A model generated the notes under the pieces. The model worked only from the letters and a program-made list of their open reading frames with translations. It searched no databases and had not been told where the DNA came from. Source: Blepharisma japonicum (lineage: Eukaryota > Ciliophora > Heterotrichea > Heterotrichida > Blepharismidae). From it: a stretch of DNA of 64,000 bases. Shown in pieces: positions 20,805-31,400 of this stretch (its first letter is position 1; each line of letters starts with the position of its first letter). The translations under genes were made by a program, and so were the position numbers. The stretch spans positions 1 through 64,000 of the forward strand of contig CATKHK010000004.1 in NCBI GenBank assembly GCA_949751835.1, written 5' to 3'.

Positions 20805-21806
20805 TTAATCGTCTGATTTCTTTGGCTTTACCAGATGGTAGGCTACATAGACTGATTCTCCGCTTTTCATTTGAGTGTAGATATTCGACCCTTGCACCCC
20901 GCTGAATCTTTTCAAAACTGGGTGTAAAAATCTTGGAGTTCTGTTCAAAATCATTCCACTCCTTCTGTTTGAGTCGAAATTTAGGGAAAGCAGTACATTA
21001 TCTGTGATGTCTTGCTTTTCCTGAAGCTTCATTTCTGTAGAATTCAAGGCTTCTTCATAGGCTGGGAGATCATTTGCATATAAGAAGTCAGTGATGAAGA
21101 AGTGGCCGCCTGGCTTAAGAATTCTGTTGACTTCTGCAATAAAGGCTTTAATGTTCCCGTAACAGTGGGAGCTCTCGACATTTAGAACTACATCAATGCA
21201 TTGGTCTTCTGCTGGTATATGCTCAGCATCTCCCCATACGAAGTTGATATTATGCCCAGTGTGTGTCTTTTTACAGAATTCTACTTGCTGTTTGGAATAA
21301 TCCACCCCAATTGCAGATGCAGGCTTTAGATATTTGAGGACATAGGCCAATCCGCCTCCTCGGCCACAGCCAACCTCTAATACTCTAAGTCCATTAAGAT
21401 TTGGGATCTTTTTAAATCCTGTTGCCATGTAATGGTAAAGCTGATAGGAAAAGCGCTCTGATTCTTCTTCAGGGTCGAGATAAATCGTGAAACCTGTTTC
21501 AGTGTTAATAGCATAGCCATAATTCATTGTTTTCCACTCAGCTTGTGGGAACATCCAGCACAAGAAGTTGTAAAACTGCTGCCAGAGGAACTTGCGAGGC
21601 TTGTCACTTTTGAAGAACAGCCAATCGTAAAATCGTGTACCTTGTTTCGCCACACTGCCCCAGAGGCCTAAAAGTCGGAGGATTCCATAAATTATGGCAG
21701 CCCAAAAGAGAATAATTGGGGTTGTGAATAAGAGAATCGGAATCCAAATTGGACTAGTGAAGAGGATTATTAGTGCTGCAGAAATTCCTATAACCCAGGC
21801 CCACAT
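20805..21806 (-). CDS. Membrane-anchored class I SAM-dependent methyltransferase
   Basis: 333 aa, ATG 21806 to TAA. The N-terminus (residues 1-50) is two hydrophobic helices that should anchor it in a membrane. The methyltransferase core has motif I VLEVGCGRGGG (142-152), the acidic loop GVDYSKQQVEF, WGDAEHIP (adenine contact), VLNVESSHCY and the post-motif LKPGGHFFITDF. This pattern is close to mycobacterial phthiotriol-type and other small-molecule or lipid methyltransferases of the type 11 family. The likely substrate is a membrane lipid or lipophilic metabolite, methylated at O or C; not determinable from sequence. Confidence 0.85.
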   Translation of the reverse strand: MWAWVIGISAALIILFTSPIWIPILLFTTPIILFWAAIIYGILRLLGLWGSVAKQGTRFYDWLFFKSDKPRKFLWQQFYNFLCWMFPQAEWKTMNYGYAINTETGFTIYLDPEEESERFSYQLYHYMATGFKKIPNLNGLRVLEVGCGRGGGLAYVLKYLKPASAIGVDYSKQQVEFCKKTHTGHNINFVWGDAEHIPAEDQCIDVVLNVESSHCYGNIKAFIAEVNRILKPGGHFFITDFLYANDLPAYEEALNSTEMKLQEKQDITDNVLLSLNFDSNRRSGMILNRTPRFLHPVLKRFSGVQGSNIYTQMKSGESVYVAYHLVKPKKSDD

Positions 21807-22832
21807 TTTTATTGCAAACAGTATGACGTAGATATTAATTTTGGTTTAGCGAAAAATGGGCTTTGAGTTGCATTTAGAGTAACCTAAAGAGATGATCAAT
21901 TTTTTTTTGACTGAAAATTTAATCAAAAATGATTTTTATACTGTTAGAAACTTTGTTGAAAAATTATGTTAAAAAATTACGAGTGAGAGAGAAAATAAAA
22001 AATAATAAAAATAGTGATTTATTATTGTCAAAAATTTTTTACTAGTAGGTGGTTGATTTAAAATCAACCAAAGGGCCTATTTTAGGTAATCAATAATATA
22101 CAACTTCTAAAAGGGTTATCAATATAGATAAAATTTAAAATATAAAGGAGTGCGGGCGTTTACAGCTGTATTAATAAATATATTCATATAAGAAAACTTA
22201 TTAAGTGAATTTCTGCAGGCTAACTCAAAGCTAAATAATTGATTGCGCACAAAAAAGTAAGAACTGAAGAATAGTATATTCATTTTTATTAATTCTTATG
22301 ATATATTTACTTTCATCATAAAGTAAGATTTTATTATATTATTCAAATTCTACTCTCTTATTAGAATCCCATTTTAACCAATTAATAAATAGTAATTTTT
22401 GTTTCCCGTGTTTAATAGCTTTCAGCAAGCAATATTTGATATCAATAAAAATATTTTTATATATATTTTTGAGCAACTCAAATTGATAAATGCAAATAAT
22501 AAAATTATTGCTGCACCAATGCAAAAGCCATTTGCAAACTAAATTTAACATCGATAGTTCTTGCCGAATTCTTACAAAGTAAAAGAATTCGCTTTAAAGG
22601 TGCTTATATTTCATTAATGCAAATTAAAAATGCTTTCAATTTAAATGATAGCTTCGAATAAATACTGATTTTCAGTTAAAGCAATAAACGAAGCCACCAT
22701 ATTTTAGGCTTAATTTAATCACATTCATAATAAAAATTACTGTCTGACCTATTTACTTACTTGATGTAATCAAGTTTAATAAAGTTTCTAAATTTTCTCA
22801 TATTTAAAGTATATATATAATCGATCTAAAAT
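21807..22832. other. AT-rich intergenic spacer with a small palindrome
   Basis: About 1 kb between divergent genes, very AT-rich. Contains a 19-bp inverted repeat at 22051-22069 (GGTTGATTT, 1 nt, AAATCAACC). A minus-strand open stretch at 22339-22551 lacks any coding character. Confidence 0.6.
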
Positions 22833-22843
22833 TCAGCCATTAT
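22833..22843 (+). promoter_or_regulatory. Conserved upstream motif TCAGCCATTAT
   Basis: Eleven bases conserved exactly upstream of all three zinc-binding paralogs, here starting 36 nt before the ATG at 22869. It lies in a diverged spacer, so conservation suggests a promoter, transcription-start or 5'-UTR signal. Confidence 0.5.
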
Positions 22844-22868
22844 GACACCAATAAATCATATAATCATA

Positions 22869-23321
22869 ATGATAAACATTGAAGGAGGCAATATCAATTT
22901 TTCCAATGATACAACCCTTGCTATGGAAAATATCTTAGAAAATATGTTTTCACTGATAAACCCAAAGGGCAAAGAAACAGAATTCAATGTGTCTGAGAGT
23001 AAAGCCCTACCTGAGATAAATTTCTCCAAAGTCTGGGAAGTTGATAACTTGTATCCACTTCAAAATCAGCCACTTGATTGTCATATCCCAGATCGAGAAG
23101 AACGGGTTTGCACTCATACAGATCGAAAAGTCTACGCTAGAAATATGTGCAACCATTGCTATAGGACGTTCGGCCAGAATAAGATGGCCTGAACTTGTCC
23201 ACATAAAGATAGACAACACTATGCTAAAGGAAGGTGTCAATTGTGCTACTTAAAGGAGTATCATCGCTCAAGAGTTTTCGGAAAAAGAAGAAAAAGCAAA
23301 GGTAAATATAAAATAAACTAA
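22869..23321 (+). CDS. Tandem CxH/CxxC zinc-binding protein, paralog 1
   Basis: 150 aa, stop TAA. I chose ATG 22869, not the in-frame ATG at 22842, because ATGATA following a conserved upstream motif is common to all three paralogs and paralog 3 has no ATG at the earlier position. The N-terminus has a conserved short motif (ENMFSLINPKG). The C-terminus has two modules C-x-H-x10-C-x2-C (C81, H83, C94, C97; C110, H112, C123, C126), each with DRxxYAxxxC, ending in a basic tail (FGKRRKSKGKYK). TGA 23190-23192 encodes the linker Trp, which is TGG in paralog 2. Similar Cys/His modules occur widely in protist proteins and probably bind zinc; nucleic-acid binding is likely from the basic tail but unproven. 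Confidence 0.75.
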
Positions 23322-23709
23322 ATATATTGATTATAATCACACCATAGAAAAAGTATATTAATTATTTTCAATCAGTGGATATGAATTATTTTCGAATATA
23401 TTGAACTTATAATGTGAGGATCATAATGATAATACCCTTATTATGTATAATTGAAAATCTAAATTTTTTTTCCAATTTAAGCATAGTAAATTTGATATTC
23501 TGCTTATTATCTTTTGGTTTTCAATTTATGCAAAGCCTAATACAATTTAGTAATATTTGTGGAAATCACTCAAAAAGGTAAACAAAAATTAAAGAAAAAT
23601 AATTCCAATCAAAAGTCTAAGTAATAAAGGAAATATCGAGTGCTATCAAATGAATATATCAATAATTCGCTTCCCATATTTTATTTGCATATAGAAATGA
23701 GTACAAATA
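23322..23709. other. Intergenic spacer between zinc-binding paralogs
   Basis: About 390 bp, AT-rich, no gene seen before the motif at 23710. Confidence 0.6.
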
Positions 23710-23720
23710 TCAGCCATTAT
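23710..23720 (+). promoter_or_regulatory. Conserved upstream motif TCAGCCATTAT
   Basis: Second exact copy, starting 35 nt before the ATG at 23745. In this copy the motif falls inside an in-frame extension (ATG 23697), which argues that the extension is not translated. Confidence 0.5.
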
Positions 23721-23744
23721 GCCACCAGTAATTCAATTTACACA

Positions 23745-24170
23745 ATGATAGGAAATAAATTCGAAATATCTCCTTTACAAGAAGTTCCAGTGAAAAGTAT
23801 CCTGGAAAATATGTTTTCACTATTAAACCCTCAAGGACTGAGCACAGACTTCAACGTCAGTACCACTAAACTTCTCCCTCAAATAGATTTCACTCAATTA
23901 GAGGATTGCGGATATTCCTACCCAATTCAAAATCCGCTGCCAGATTCTCAAAGCCAATCTGATAGCAAAATTTGTACTCATAAAGATCGAAAAATTTACG
24001 CAAGAAATATGTGCAACCAGTGCTATCGAAAATTTGGGCAGAATAAGACAGCTTGGGCATGCCCTCATAAAGACCGCCAGCATTATGCTAAAGGATACTG
24101 CCAGCTTTGCTATTTGAAGGATTATCATCGCTCAAAGCTCAATGGAAGAAAATGGAATAAAAGTAAATAA
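23745..24170 (+). CDS. Tandem CxH/CxxC zinc-binding protein, paralog 2
   Basis: 141 aa from ATG 23745 to TAA; an alternative in-frame ATG at 23697 would add 16 residues but disagrees with the paralogs. It carries the family motif ENMFSLLNPQG, then two C-x-H-x10-C-x2-C modules (CTHKDRKIYARNMCNQC and CPHKDRQHYAKGYCQLC) and a short basic end (LNGRKWNKSK). The linker Trp is TGG at 24054-24056, where paralogs 1 and 3 use TGA: direct within-window evidence that TGA is Trp. The arrangement on the same strand 0.4 kb from paralog 1 points to tandem duplication. Confidence 0.75.
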   Translation: MIGNKFEISPLQEVPVKSILENMFSLLNPQGLSTDFNVSTTKLLPQIDFTQLEDCGYSYPIQNPLPDSQSQSDSKICTHKDRKIYARNMCNQCYRKFGQNKTAWACPHKDRQHYAKGYCQLCYLKDYHRSKLNGRKWNKSK

Positions 24171-25414
24171 TTCATATCATTATATAATTTATATAAAGTA
24201 TGAAGAAATTTAAAATTGGCCTCGAGATTAAGGGTCAAAAAGAACTTTTAAGTTGAGTCAATTTTGCTCAAAGTTTCCAAATAGTTTTGATAGTTTTAAG
24301 GAAACAATTAATTGACTTTATCTTCTAAATCCTAGGAAGTGGATCCTATATAAGAATTCAAAATTATATTTTGTTTTAAAATTAATTTGGCTAACGTTTT
24401 ACTTGACTATTTAAATATGCTTACCAATTTGAATCACAAAAAACATTTATATAATTGGATGTGAATTTGTGATTTATATTCATGCAGCTGAAAAATATTC
24501 GATTTTTCAACATCTTAGCAGTTTTGTGGTCTTTTGCAATTCAATTGTCATATTTATATTACAATTATATGTAATAATTTTAAAATATGACTTAAAGAAT
24601 ATAGTTAATTTTATTATAAAGGTTTCTAATAAGTTTCTTAATCCAATATAACAATAAAAAAATACATCTTTGGTAAATTTACATATCATTAATCAGTCTT
24701 ATCTAAAATCCTTATTACTTCATTTTGAAAAATATTAGGTTATATTTTTATTATTTACTCATAAAATTTAATTCAATATACATATAAATTAGCCTGTATA
24801 AATTCCATTTTATCAATTTATATTCTATTCAACTTTTTGAAATCAAAAAATTTAAATGTTATTAAAATGTGAAGACCAGCAATCAAAACTGATATTTAAG
24901 TCTGAAATCCTAACGATTATTTTATATTTTTAAAGATAAATAAACTGCTATTATATATATTCATTCACTGATGCCATTTACCAAATACTGAAAAGCTGGT
25001 TGAATTTATAAAGGACACATCAGATAACCGCTAATCAGATAAATAAAAATTTAGCTTTATAATGCAATTATATTGAATAAGCAATTTTTATATATATGTA
25101 TAATATTTATATATGTATATAATAAATAAGAGAGCATATATATATAGGATTCCAATTGATTATTTCAAATCATGGTTGGCACTTGACATTAAGAATTTTA
25201 ATCCTTGATAAAATAAAAATTAATAGGAATTATGGCAATTCTTTTAACTACTGTTGAGATCTCTCAGAAACTAGATTCTTTATTACATTATAAACCCAAT
25301 AATTACTGAATTGCTTATTTGGCATTTATAATTTATTTCTCATCACAACACATATTAAAATTAATTATATCAAAACTAATCTTGAATATAAATTTGTATA
25401 ACAATTCCTTACAA
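24171..25414. other. Long AT-rich spacer
   Basis: About 1.25 kb, extremely AT-rich, with TA-dinucleotide runs near 25085-25150. Short open stretches on both strands (about 60 codons) show no coding signature. No RNA gene seen. Confidence 0.6.
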
Positions 25415-25425
25415 TCAGCCATTAT
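25415..25425 (+). promoter_or_regulatory. Conserved upstream motif TCAGCCATTAT
   Basis: Third exact copy, starting 31 nt before the ATG at 25446. The following bases (ctgcc) cannot start translation, which fixes the family start downstream. Confidence 0.5.
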
Positions 25426-25445
25426 CTGCCATAATAATAATCATA

Positions 25446-25919
25446 ATGATAGACATAAGCCCAAACGAAGTTGAAATAAATGAAATTTCTCCTCCGCCAA
25501 CACTCAATCTGCTTTCTAGCATGTTTTCATTACTAAATCCCCAAACTAAAACTGTAGAGTTTGGTTTTTTCCCAACTCTCGAGCTTCCTAAGCTTGACTT
25601 TTATAAATTGCAAGAAGAGTTTGAAGAGCTTGAAAGAGCCAAAGCGATGCAGCTCAGCGAAGTCCAAAATCAAGGACTTGAACCCATAGATTCAGAAATA
25701 GAGGAGAGAAGATGCACCCATACTGATAGAAAAATCTATGCACGGAATATGTGCAATCACTGTTACAGAATGTTCGGTCAAAATAAAATGGCTTGAGCTT
25801 GCCCACATAGAGATCGCCAGCACTATGCGAAAGGGAGATGCCAGCTTTGCTATTTGAAAGAGTATCACCGATCCCGAGTCTTCGGAAGAAGACGAAAGGG
25901 AAAAGGCAAAATCAATTAA
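25446..25919 (+). CDS. Tandem CxH/CxxC zinc-binding protein, paralog 3
   Basis: 157 aa, ATG to TAA. N-terminal family motif SSMFSLLNPQ, an acidic central helix (LQEEFEELERAKAMQLSEVQ) absent from the other two, then the two C-x-H-x10-C-x2-C modules (CTHTDRKIYARNMCNHC; CPHRDRQHYAKGRCQLC) and a strongly basic tail (FGRRRKGKGK). TGA 25794-25796 is the linker Trp. The tail could be a nuclear localisation signal. Closest in its end to paralog 1. Confidence 0.75.
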
Positions 25920-26640
25920 AGCTATATATATATAAAATTGATTATAGATGAAATAAGTATTGCGGGATTTTTTAGAACTGTTAAATCTTTTGCCGAGCTT
26001 TATATGGCTAATATGATAAAGCGCTCTTCTAGCCATTGCTATAAATATTTTATATTCAATTGTAAGATTAGGTATTTCTCTCAAATAAGCATAAGATTAC
26101 TAAGCGTTATATCACTATTTACAGGAATTAAAATCTTATTTATCGTAACTATTGTTGTATATAATCTAAATAAACTGTTACTCTATATAATATTAGTGAA
26201 AAAATGAATTTTACTATATATAAATATTATTTAGCATAGCCTAAAAGCCAATTCTTGTAAATTCTTCATTACTCAAAATTTCAATTTATATAATGGATTA
26301 TTTTCAATTTTTATGAAAAGCTATAAATCTTTTGTCTTTTTATGAGTGGGCATTTCACGCGTAGAATTAAATTCTAAAAGTAGATTTATTCAAATATTGA
26401 TACTCCACATGGTGGTATTTCATTCTACGTGTGGAGTGCACTTCCAAAAAATATCAATAGATAACATTATGTTCAAGATGATGCAAGAAATTGGAGAAAA
26501 TGTTTTCACCATTAAAAGCAGCAAGTTATGAATTTAATAATGCATGCCTCACTAGCTATTTAAATCCATTTATAAAGTAGTTTAATTGAATATAGGCATC
26601 AAAAATGCCTAGGGAGTAATGCTTAACAAATCTAATTAGT
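25920..26640. other. Convergent spacer with inverted repeats and a possible paralog relic
   Basis: About 720 bp. A nested inverted-repeat region spans 26353-26437: ACTCCACA (26402-26409) pairs with TGTGGAGT (26430-26437), and TTTCACGCGTAGAAT is imperfectly repeated in reverse near 26422. Downstream, around 26490-26520, gaaaatgttttcaccattaaa resembles the paralogs' MFSL(L/I)NP coding segment and may be a decayed fourth copy. No intact gene. Confidence 0.4.
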
Positions 26641-28266
26641 TTAACTTTGATATTGCTGATTTTGATAACAAATCGCATGAATCTGTGCTCCTCCTTCAAG
26701 TGGGTAATACACCTCAAGGAGTGGATTAATTGGCCTATTGCAATAGTAGCACATCAATATACAATATGGGCATGAACCACCACTATATTTAACTGCACAG
26801 GATTTACATAGTGGATTGTGGTTTCTTTCGCATAATATATTCGAAGCTGTAGTATTTAATCCGCATTTAGCGCATCTTTTCATTGAGATGCTTAGTTGTG
26901 ATAAGTTCATATCTGGTTTATTAGAAATTATAGGATTGAAGGCTGGGCCCATTGAAATTTCAACAGTAGGAGGCTTAGGAGTAGTTTGGTTTGCACATCT
27001 TTCATGTACAGACTGACCTTTAATACTTTTTCTACTATCATTTGGCAAAATTTTCTCATTGCAGATGTGGCAAAAAAAGCCAAGAGTAGGCTGCATTTTC
27101 TGAATTGATTCCTCATTAAGCTTAGTAGCTCCAACTGGCTCACTAGTAACAGATGTACTTGGTTGATTAGCTCTTGCTTTCTGCCCAAAGTTAATTAAAA
27201 TATCATTGAGCCCTAGGCAATCAGTGTCTATTGGCGCTACTTTTTGTCCACAAGGGCATTTTACGTCTACTTTCCTTTCAATTTTTTCTCTAATAATCTT
27301 CTCCTTCAAACACTCAACACAATGTATAGCTCCACAAAAACTGAAAACTTTTGTTTTATTCTCATGATTGCAGCTGCCAAGGCTGTTCAAGTATTTTTCT
27401 AAGTCTTCCAGCTGTCTAAGATTCCATTCAGATTTTAACTTGTGAAGCTCCTGGATAATTTTTTTTAAATCATTTTTTATGTCTACATCTACAATAATTT
27501 TTTGCCTGTCAACAACCCCAGCTAATGTTTCAATCAGCTGCTTTATCACTAAATCTGGATCTTCAGGCTCTGGAGGTGGCCGAACTATTGCAGTTTCCAT
27601 CATCACTGCTTTTATTGGCGAAGCTCCTCCACGTGATTCTCCATACACAAAAGGGAAGGTCCTTAACAAGTCAATGTTTTGTGTTTCATAAAATTCGTTT
27701 TCCTTTTCGTGAATAAGAACGCTCCAATTAAAATTCTCGTCAACGTAAAGAGAAATGCTTGGCCTGACATTTTGTTTATGGATTGTGCGGGTTGTCCCAT
27801 CAAATTTGTAGAGTTGAATGGCAACATCTAATTCTACGTACAAAGCATTGAAGTATACATCAGTTTCTATATCAACAAGCTTTTTTCCCACGCTTTCGGC
27901 TGCAGAGTGCTTTTCATCTTTTCTAAGCCTAGGACAAAGGATTGCTTTGATGGATTCAGCTAAATCTTGGCACTCTCCTGATTGATATAAGCGATTAATC
28001 TCACCAATTGGATCGTTATCATCTTTTGCACAATTAATCGCATACATCATATTCTCCAAAGGGGTGCTTTTGAGCTGCATAGACAAATCCTGCAGTTTAT
28101 TGCGTAAGCTCTGAGCATTACTTTTCATTGCACAAACTCTTAACACCAGGGCATAGCCATAACTTGCAAAAAAGCTATCTATCGGTGGATAGAATTCTAC
28201 CTGCCCAACATATTCAGGGAATTTTGGGTGCTGAAAACTATGAATCACCGCTCTGATTTGGTCCAT
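26641..28266 (-). CDS. Multi-zinc-finger protein, possibly with an inactive OTU-like domain
   Basis: 541 aa, ATG 28266 to TAA. The C-terminal half has several Cys/His clusters: a RING-like stretch (CNHENKTKVFSFCGAIHCVEC, ending CPCGQ), CHICNEKI with a later HERC, and CAKCGL, CERNHNPLCKSC, CPYC, CYYC and HAICY, resembling RING/LIM-type zinc sites. The N-terminal half has the look of an OTU-fold peptidase (SFFASYGYALVLRVCAM; then DVYFNALYVELDVAIQLYKFDG and PSISLYVDEN), but the position where OTU enzymes have their DGNC cysteine reads DSFFAS, so catalysis is unlikely. A role in ubiquitin signalling is a guess from these two halves. The family is not recognised with certainty. Confidence 0.6.
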   Translation of the reverse strand: MDQIRAVIHSFQHPKFPEYVGQVEFYPPIDSFFASYGYALVLRVCAMKSNAQSLRNKLQDLSMQLKSTPLENMMYAINCAKDDNDPIGEINRLYQSGECQDLAESIKAILCPRLRKDEKHSAAESVGKKLVDIETDVYFNALYVELDVAIQLYKFDGTTRTIHKQNVRPSISLYVDENFNWSVLIHEKENEFYETQNIDLLRTFPFVYGESRGGASPIKAVMMETAIVRPPPEPEDPDLVIKQLIETLAGVVDRQKIIVDVDIKNDLKKIIQELHKLKSEWNLRQLEDLEKYLNSLGSCNHENKTKVFSFCGAIHCVECLKEKIIREKIERKVDVKCPCGQKVAPIDTDCLGLNDILINFGQKARANQPSTSVTSEPVGATKLNEESIQKMQPTLGFFCHICNEKILPNDSRKSIKGQSVHERCANQTTPKPPTVEISMGPAFNPIISNKPDMNLSQLSISMKRCAKCGLNTTASNILCERNHNPLCKSCAVKYSGGSCPYCILMCYYCNRPINPLLEVYYPLEGGAQIHAICYQNQQYQS

Positions 28267-28477
28267 ATTTATAGAAATAGACAGGAAAATGTTTCCTAAC
28301 TTAAAAATGCCAATAATCTCTTTCCTTTATTTATAAGTTTTATTTGCGTATTCTCTAATTGTTTCAATGAATATCTATTAAGCTATTTTTCGGCTATTTA
28401 AAAACTTCTGCTAAACAAATAAAAACGTTAAATTAAAAACTTAATTAAACTTAATGAATTGCGTAAATTAAATTAAC

Positions 28478-31400
28478 TTAAAATTCAGCTGAAAAAACAC
28501 TTTTTCTTGCATCAATAATTGATGAGATTTCGGCCCTCAGATTCCGATTCTCTTTGATATACATGTCAAGTTTGTCTTCTTTCTCAGCAATTTCTGACCT
28601 CAAGACTTTGATTTTTTCAGTTAAGTCTTGCAGCTCAGTGATTCTTTGCTTTGCCAGCTGATCTTTTTGCGTTTTTTCCTGCTCTAAAAATCCTTCTAAT
28701 TCTTGTACTCTAATCTCTAGGCTTTGGATTTCGTCTATGAGTCTTTGCTTCATAGAAAACCCTTCTTTATCTGCCCCTTGAAGCTGACTATTTAGCCTTT
28801 CTACCCTTTCTTGTTCATTATCAAGCTCTTCTTTATACCCTTTAATTCTGCCTTCATACTGGTTTTTCACCTTGTCCATTTCCTCCATAAATTTTCTTTT
28901 CAGCCTCGTTTCCAGTTCGTTTTTTTCTTTGATTTTCTGCTTTACCTCTTCTCTTAATTTTTCTATTTCTTGCTCGTATTTTGTTTGTAATTCTTGTGTT
29001 GATTTTCTTAGCAAGCTTTGACTGTTATTTTTTATTTTTGTGGATTCGTCAGTGACTTCTCTTTGAAGCTGGTCAAAAGCTTCAGAATTAGCTTGAAGTC
29101 TCAAGTGCAATTTTTGGTTTTGTTTATTCAGATTGTCGACTTGTCCTTGCAGCTTTTTTGAATAATCGCTGCATTTGAGAACTTCATTGTCTGAGTATTT
29201 TTTCTTGTCAATTAAGGATTTCGCTGCTCTTCTTATCCCGTCCATATCGGCATCGTCCCACCAGGTAAGTTCCTCTCTTAACAAATTTTCTTCAATTTTG
29301 CTTAATTTTGATTTCCACTGTCTTTTCATTTCTTCTGAAATTTCAGCGATTTTATAATCGATTTTTCGCTTGTCTGAGACTTCTTTTTCTATGAGTTTTA
29401 TAGCAATTTCTTGGATCATTGACTGGGTTGAATCCATGAAGGAGCTTACTTCATATTCCAAAGCTAGTTTTATATTTGATAAATCTGTCCTGAGACCTTG
29501 AATGCTGTATCTTGTCGATCTTTTTATTTTTTCAAAAGAATCGTTAACTTTCTGTCTGGTTTCTATAAAAAGGCCTTCAAAATTTTTTAGTTCGTCTTTG
29601 GCTTTTTCTATTTCTAGCTTTCTTGCACTTGCTAACTTTTTGAGCTCATAATTATCTTGCTCCAAAGAAGTAATGATTTCTCTGTTTTTCCTTTCCTTTG
29701 CGTCTAAATCTGTGGATAAAGTCCTTGTGAAATCTTCTGACTCCCTTATTCTATTTTTAGCTTCAGAGTGCTGATTAGACAGCTCTTCTAAGCTCCTTTC
29801 AAGACTGTCTACTTGATTTTCAAGCTTTACTATATTTTTATGGGCTTTATCAATTTCTGTTTCTAGCTGGAACGATTTTTCTTTTTCTTGCACCAAAAAT
29901 CTTTTTTCGACCATTTCATTTTTTACATATTCCTGCTCGTCTTGATATTTTTTAATTTGACGCTTTAAATATGTGTTTTGGTCTTCCGACTCGTTTAATC
30001 TTCCTTTAAGATTGGCATTTTCAGTCTCATATCTGAATCTCAAGCTAGCTTCTTCATTTTTGGAGTTTTTTAGGTCTTCTAGCAGCTCTCCAGCTGTTTC
30101 AAGTTTATTTAATAGATCAAGTTTTTCATTTTCAAGGTCTCTAATTGCATTTGTTTTGATTTTTATTTCAGAAAGCATTTTTTCTGTTTTATTTGACAGC
30201 TCTTCTTGAGCTTGAGCTTCGAGTGCTTTGGAATTTGAGAGAAGCTCATTTAGTCCAGCGTTTTCTTTTTTAAGTTGGCTAACTTCTTCTTTAAACTCGC
30301 TTATTTTTTGTTCAAATTCTGATGCCAAAGCTTCGATACGATTTTGATGGATTTTATTGATGGTTCTTTCTTTTTCTTCTATAATGCTTTGATGAGCGGT
30401 TTTCATGATGTGGTCTCTTTCGACTTCTTTTGCTTTATTTTGGATAGTCGTTCGCAACTCTTTTTCTTTTTCATTTCTGAGCTCAATCTCTGACTGAATT
30501 TCTCTTTCAAACTCAGCTGTTTTTTGTTGCAAATCAGAATTGAATTGAGATTGAAGCTGCAAAAATTGTCTGTCATATTGAGATTTTAGCTCAATTTCTC
30601 TTTTTTTTGTGCTGATATCTAGCTCTCTATACTTTTTTTCTGAGTCTTCTAAACTTCTTCTTAGTTTTTCTTCATTAGCTATTAAAGTTTCGTTTTCAAT
30701 TTTTGAACTTTCTATTTTTTCTATGGCTTTTTTCATCTCATTTTGGAAATCTTGTATTTTTCCTCTCTGTTCTTTTATTTTTTGCTTTAATTTCCGTGAT
30801 TTAGTTCTTGCTTTTTCAGCAATTTCCTGTATCACTTTGTGGCTTGAACTTGAAACCTCTTCATATTTATCTTGATAAGCTCTAAAATGGGCCAAAATTT
30901 TTTGTTTTTCATTTTCAGTGTTTTCCAATTTATCCTGGAGGTCTCTATTTTCATCGATTAAAAATTCCAGCTTTGCTTGTGTGCTTGCTCTGCTATCTTC
31001 GACTGCCCTCGCTGACGATTTCCATTGCTGTTCTCTTTTCTCTGCGTTTTCTACAGCCATCTTCATCTTGTTTATCTCATCATCAAGCTCACGAATTCTG
31101 TTTAAATCCCTTTGCTTTTGAAGGTTCAAATTTTCTATTTCTTTGATCGCATTTCTAACTTGATCTTCTAACTGCAATCTTTCTTCATCAAATTTCCTAT
31201 TTTGTATTCTTGCGTTTTCTTCAATTTTTTGCAACCATTCTATATCTTTTCTCTTTAATCTGTCTTCTAAAACAGCTTCGCTTTCACCAAGCTCTGCCTT
31301 TAAATCGTGGGCAATTCTCAAAGATCGCTCTTTATCAGATTCTTCAAACCTTAGCTTATCTTCTAGTTCTCTTATTATTTTTTCAAATTTATTGCATTCG

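Noticed and set aside
22339-22551. 70-codon minus-strand open stretch
   Set aside because: AT-rich spacer, no conserved motif, no coding-like composition.
25085-25150. TA-rich run as a microsatellite or origin
   Set aside because: Simple AT-rich sequence common in this genome; no structure beyond that.
25938-26207. 89-codon plus-strand open stretch after the third zinc-family gene
   Set aside because: Amino-acid content is that of AT-rich noncoding DNA; no start context shared with neighbours.
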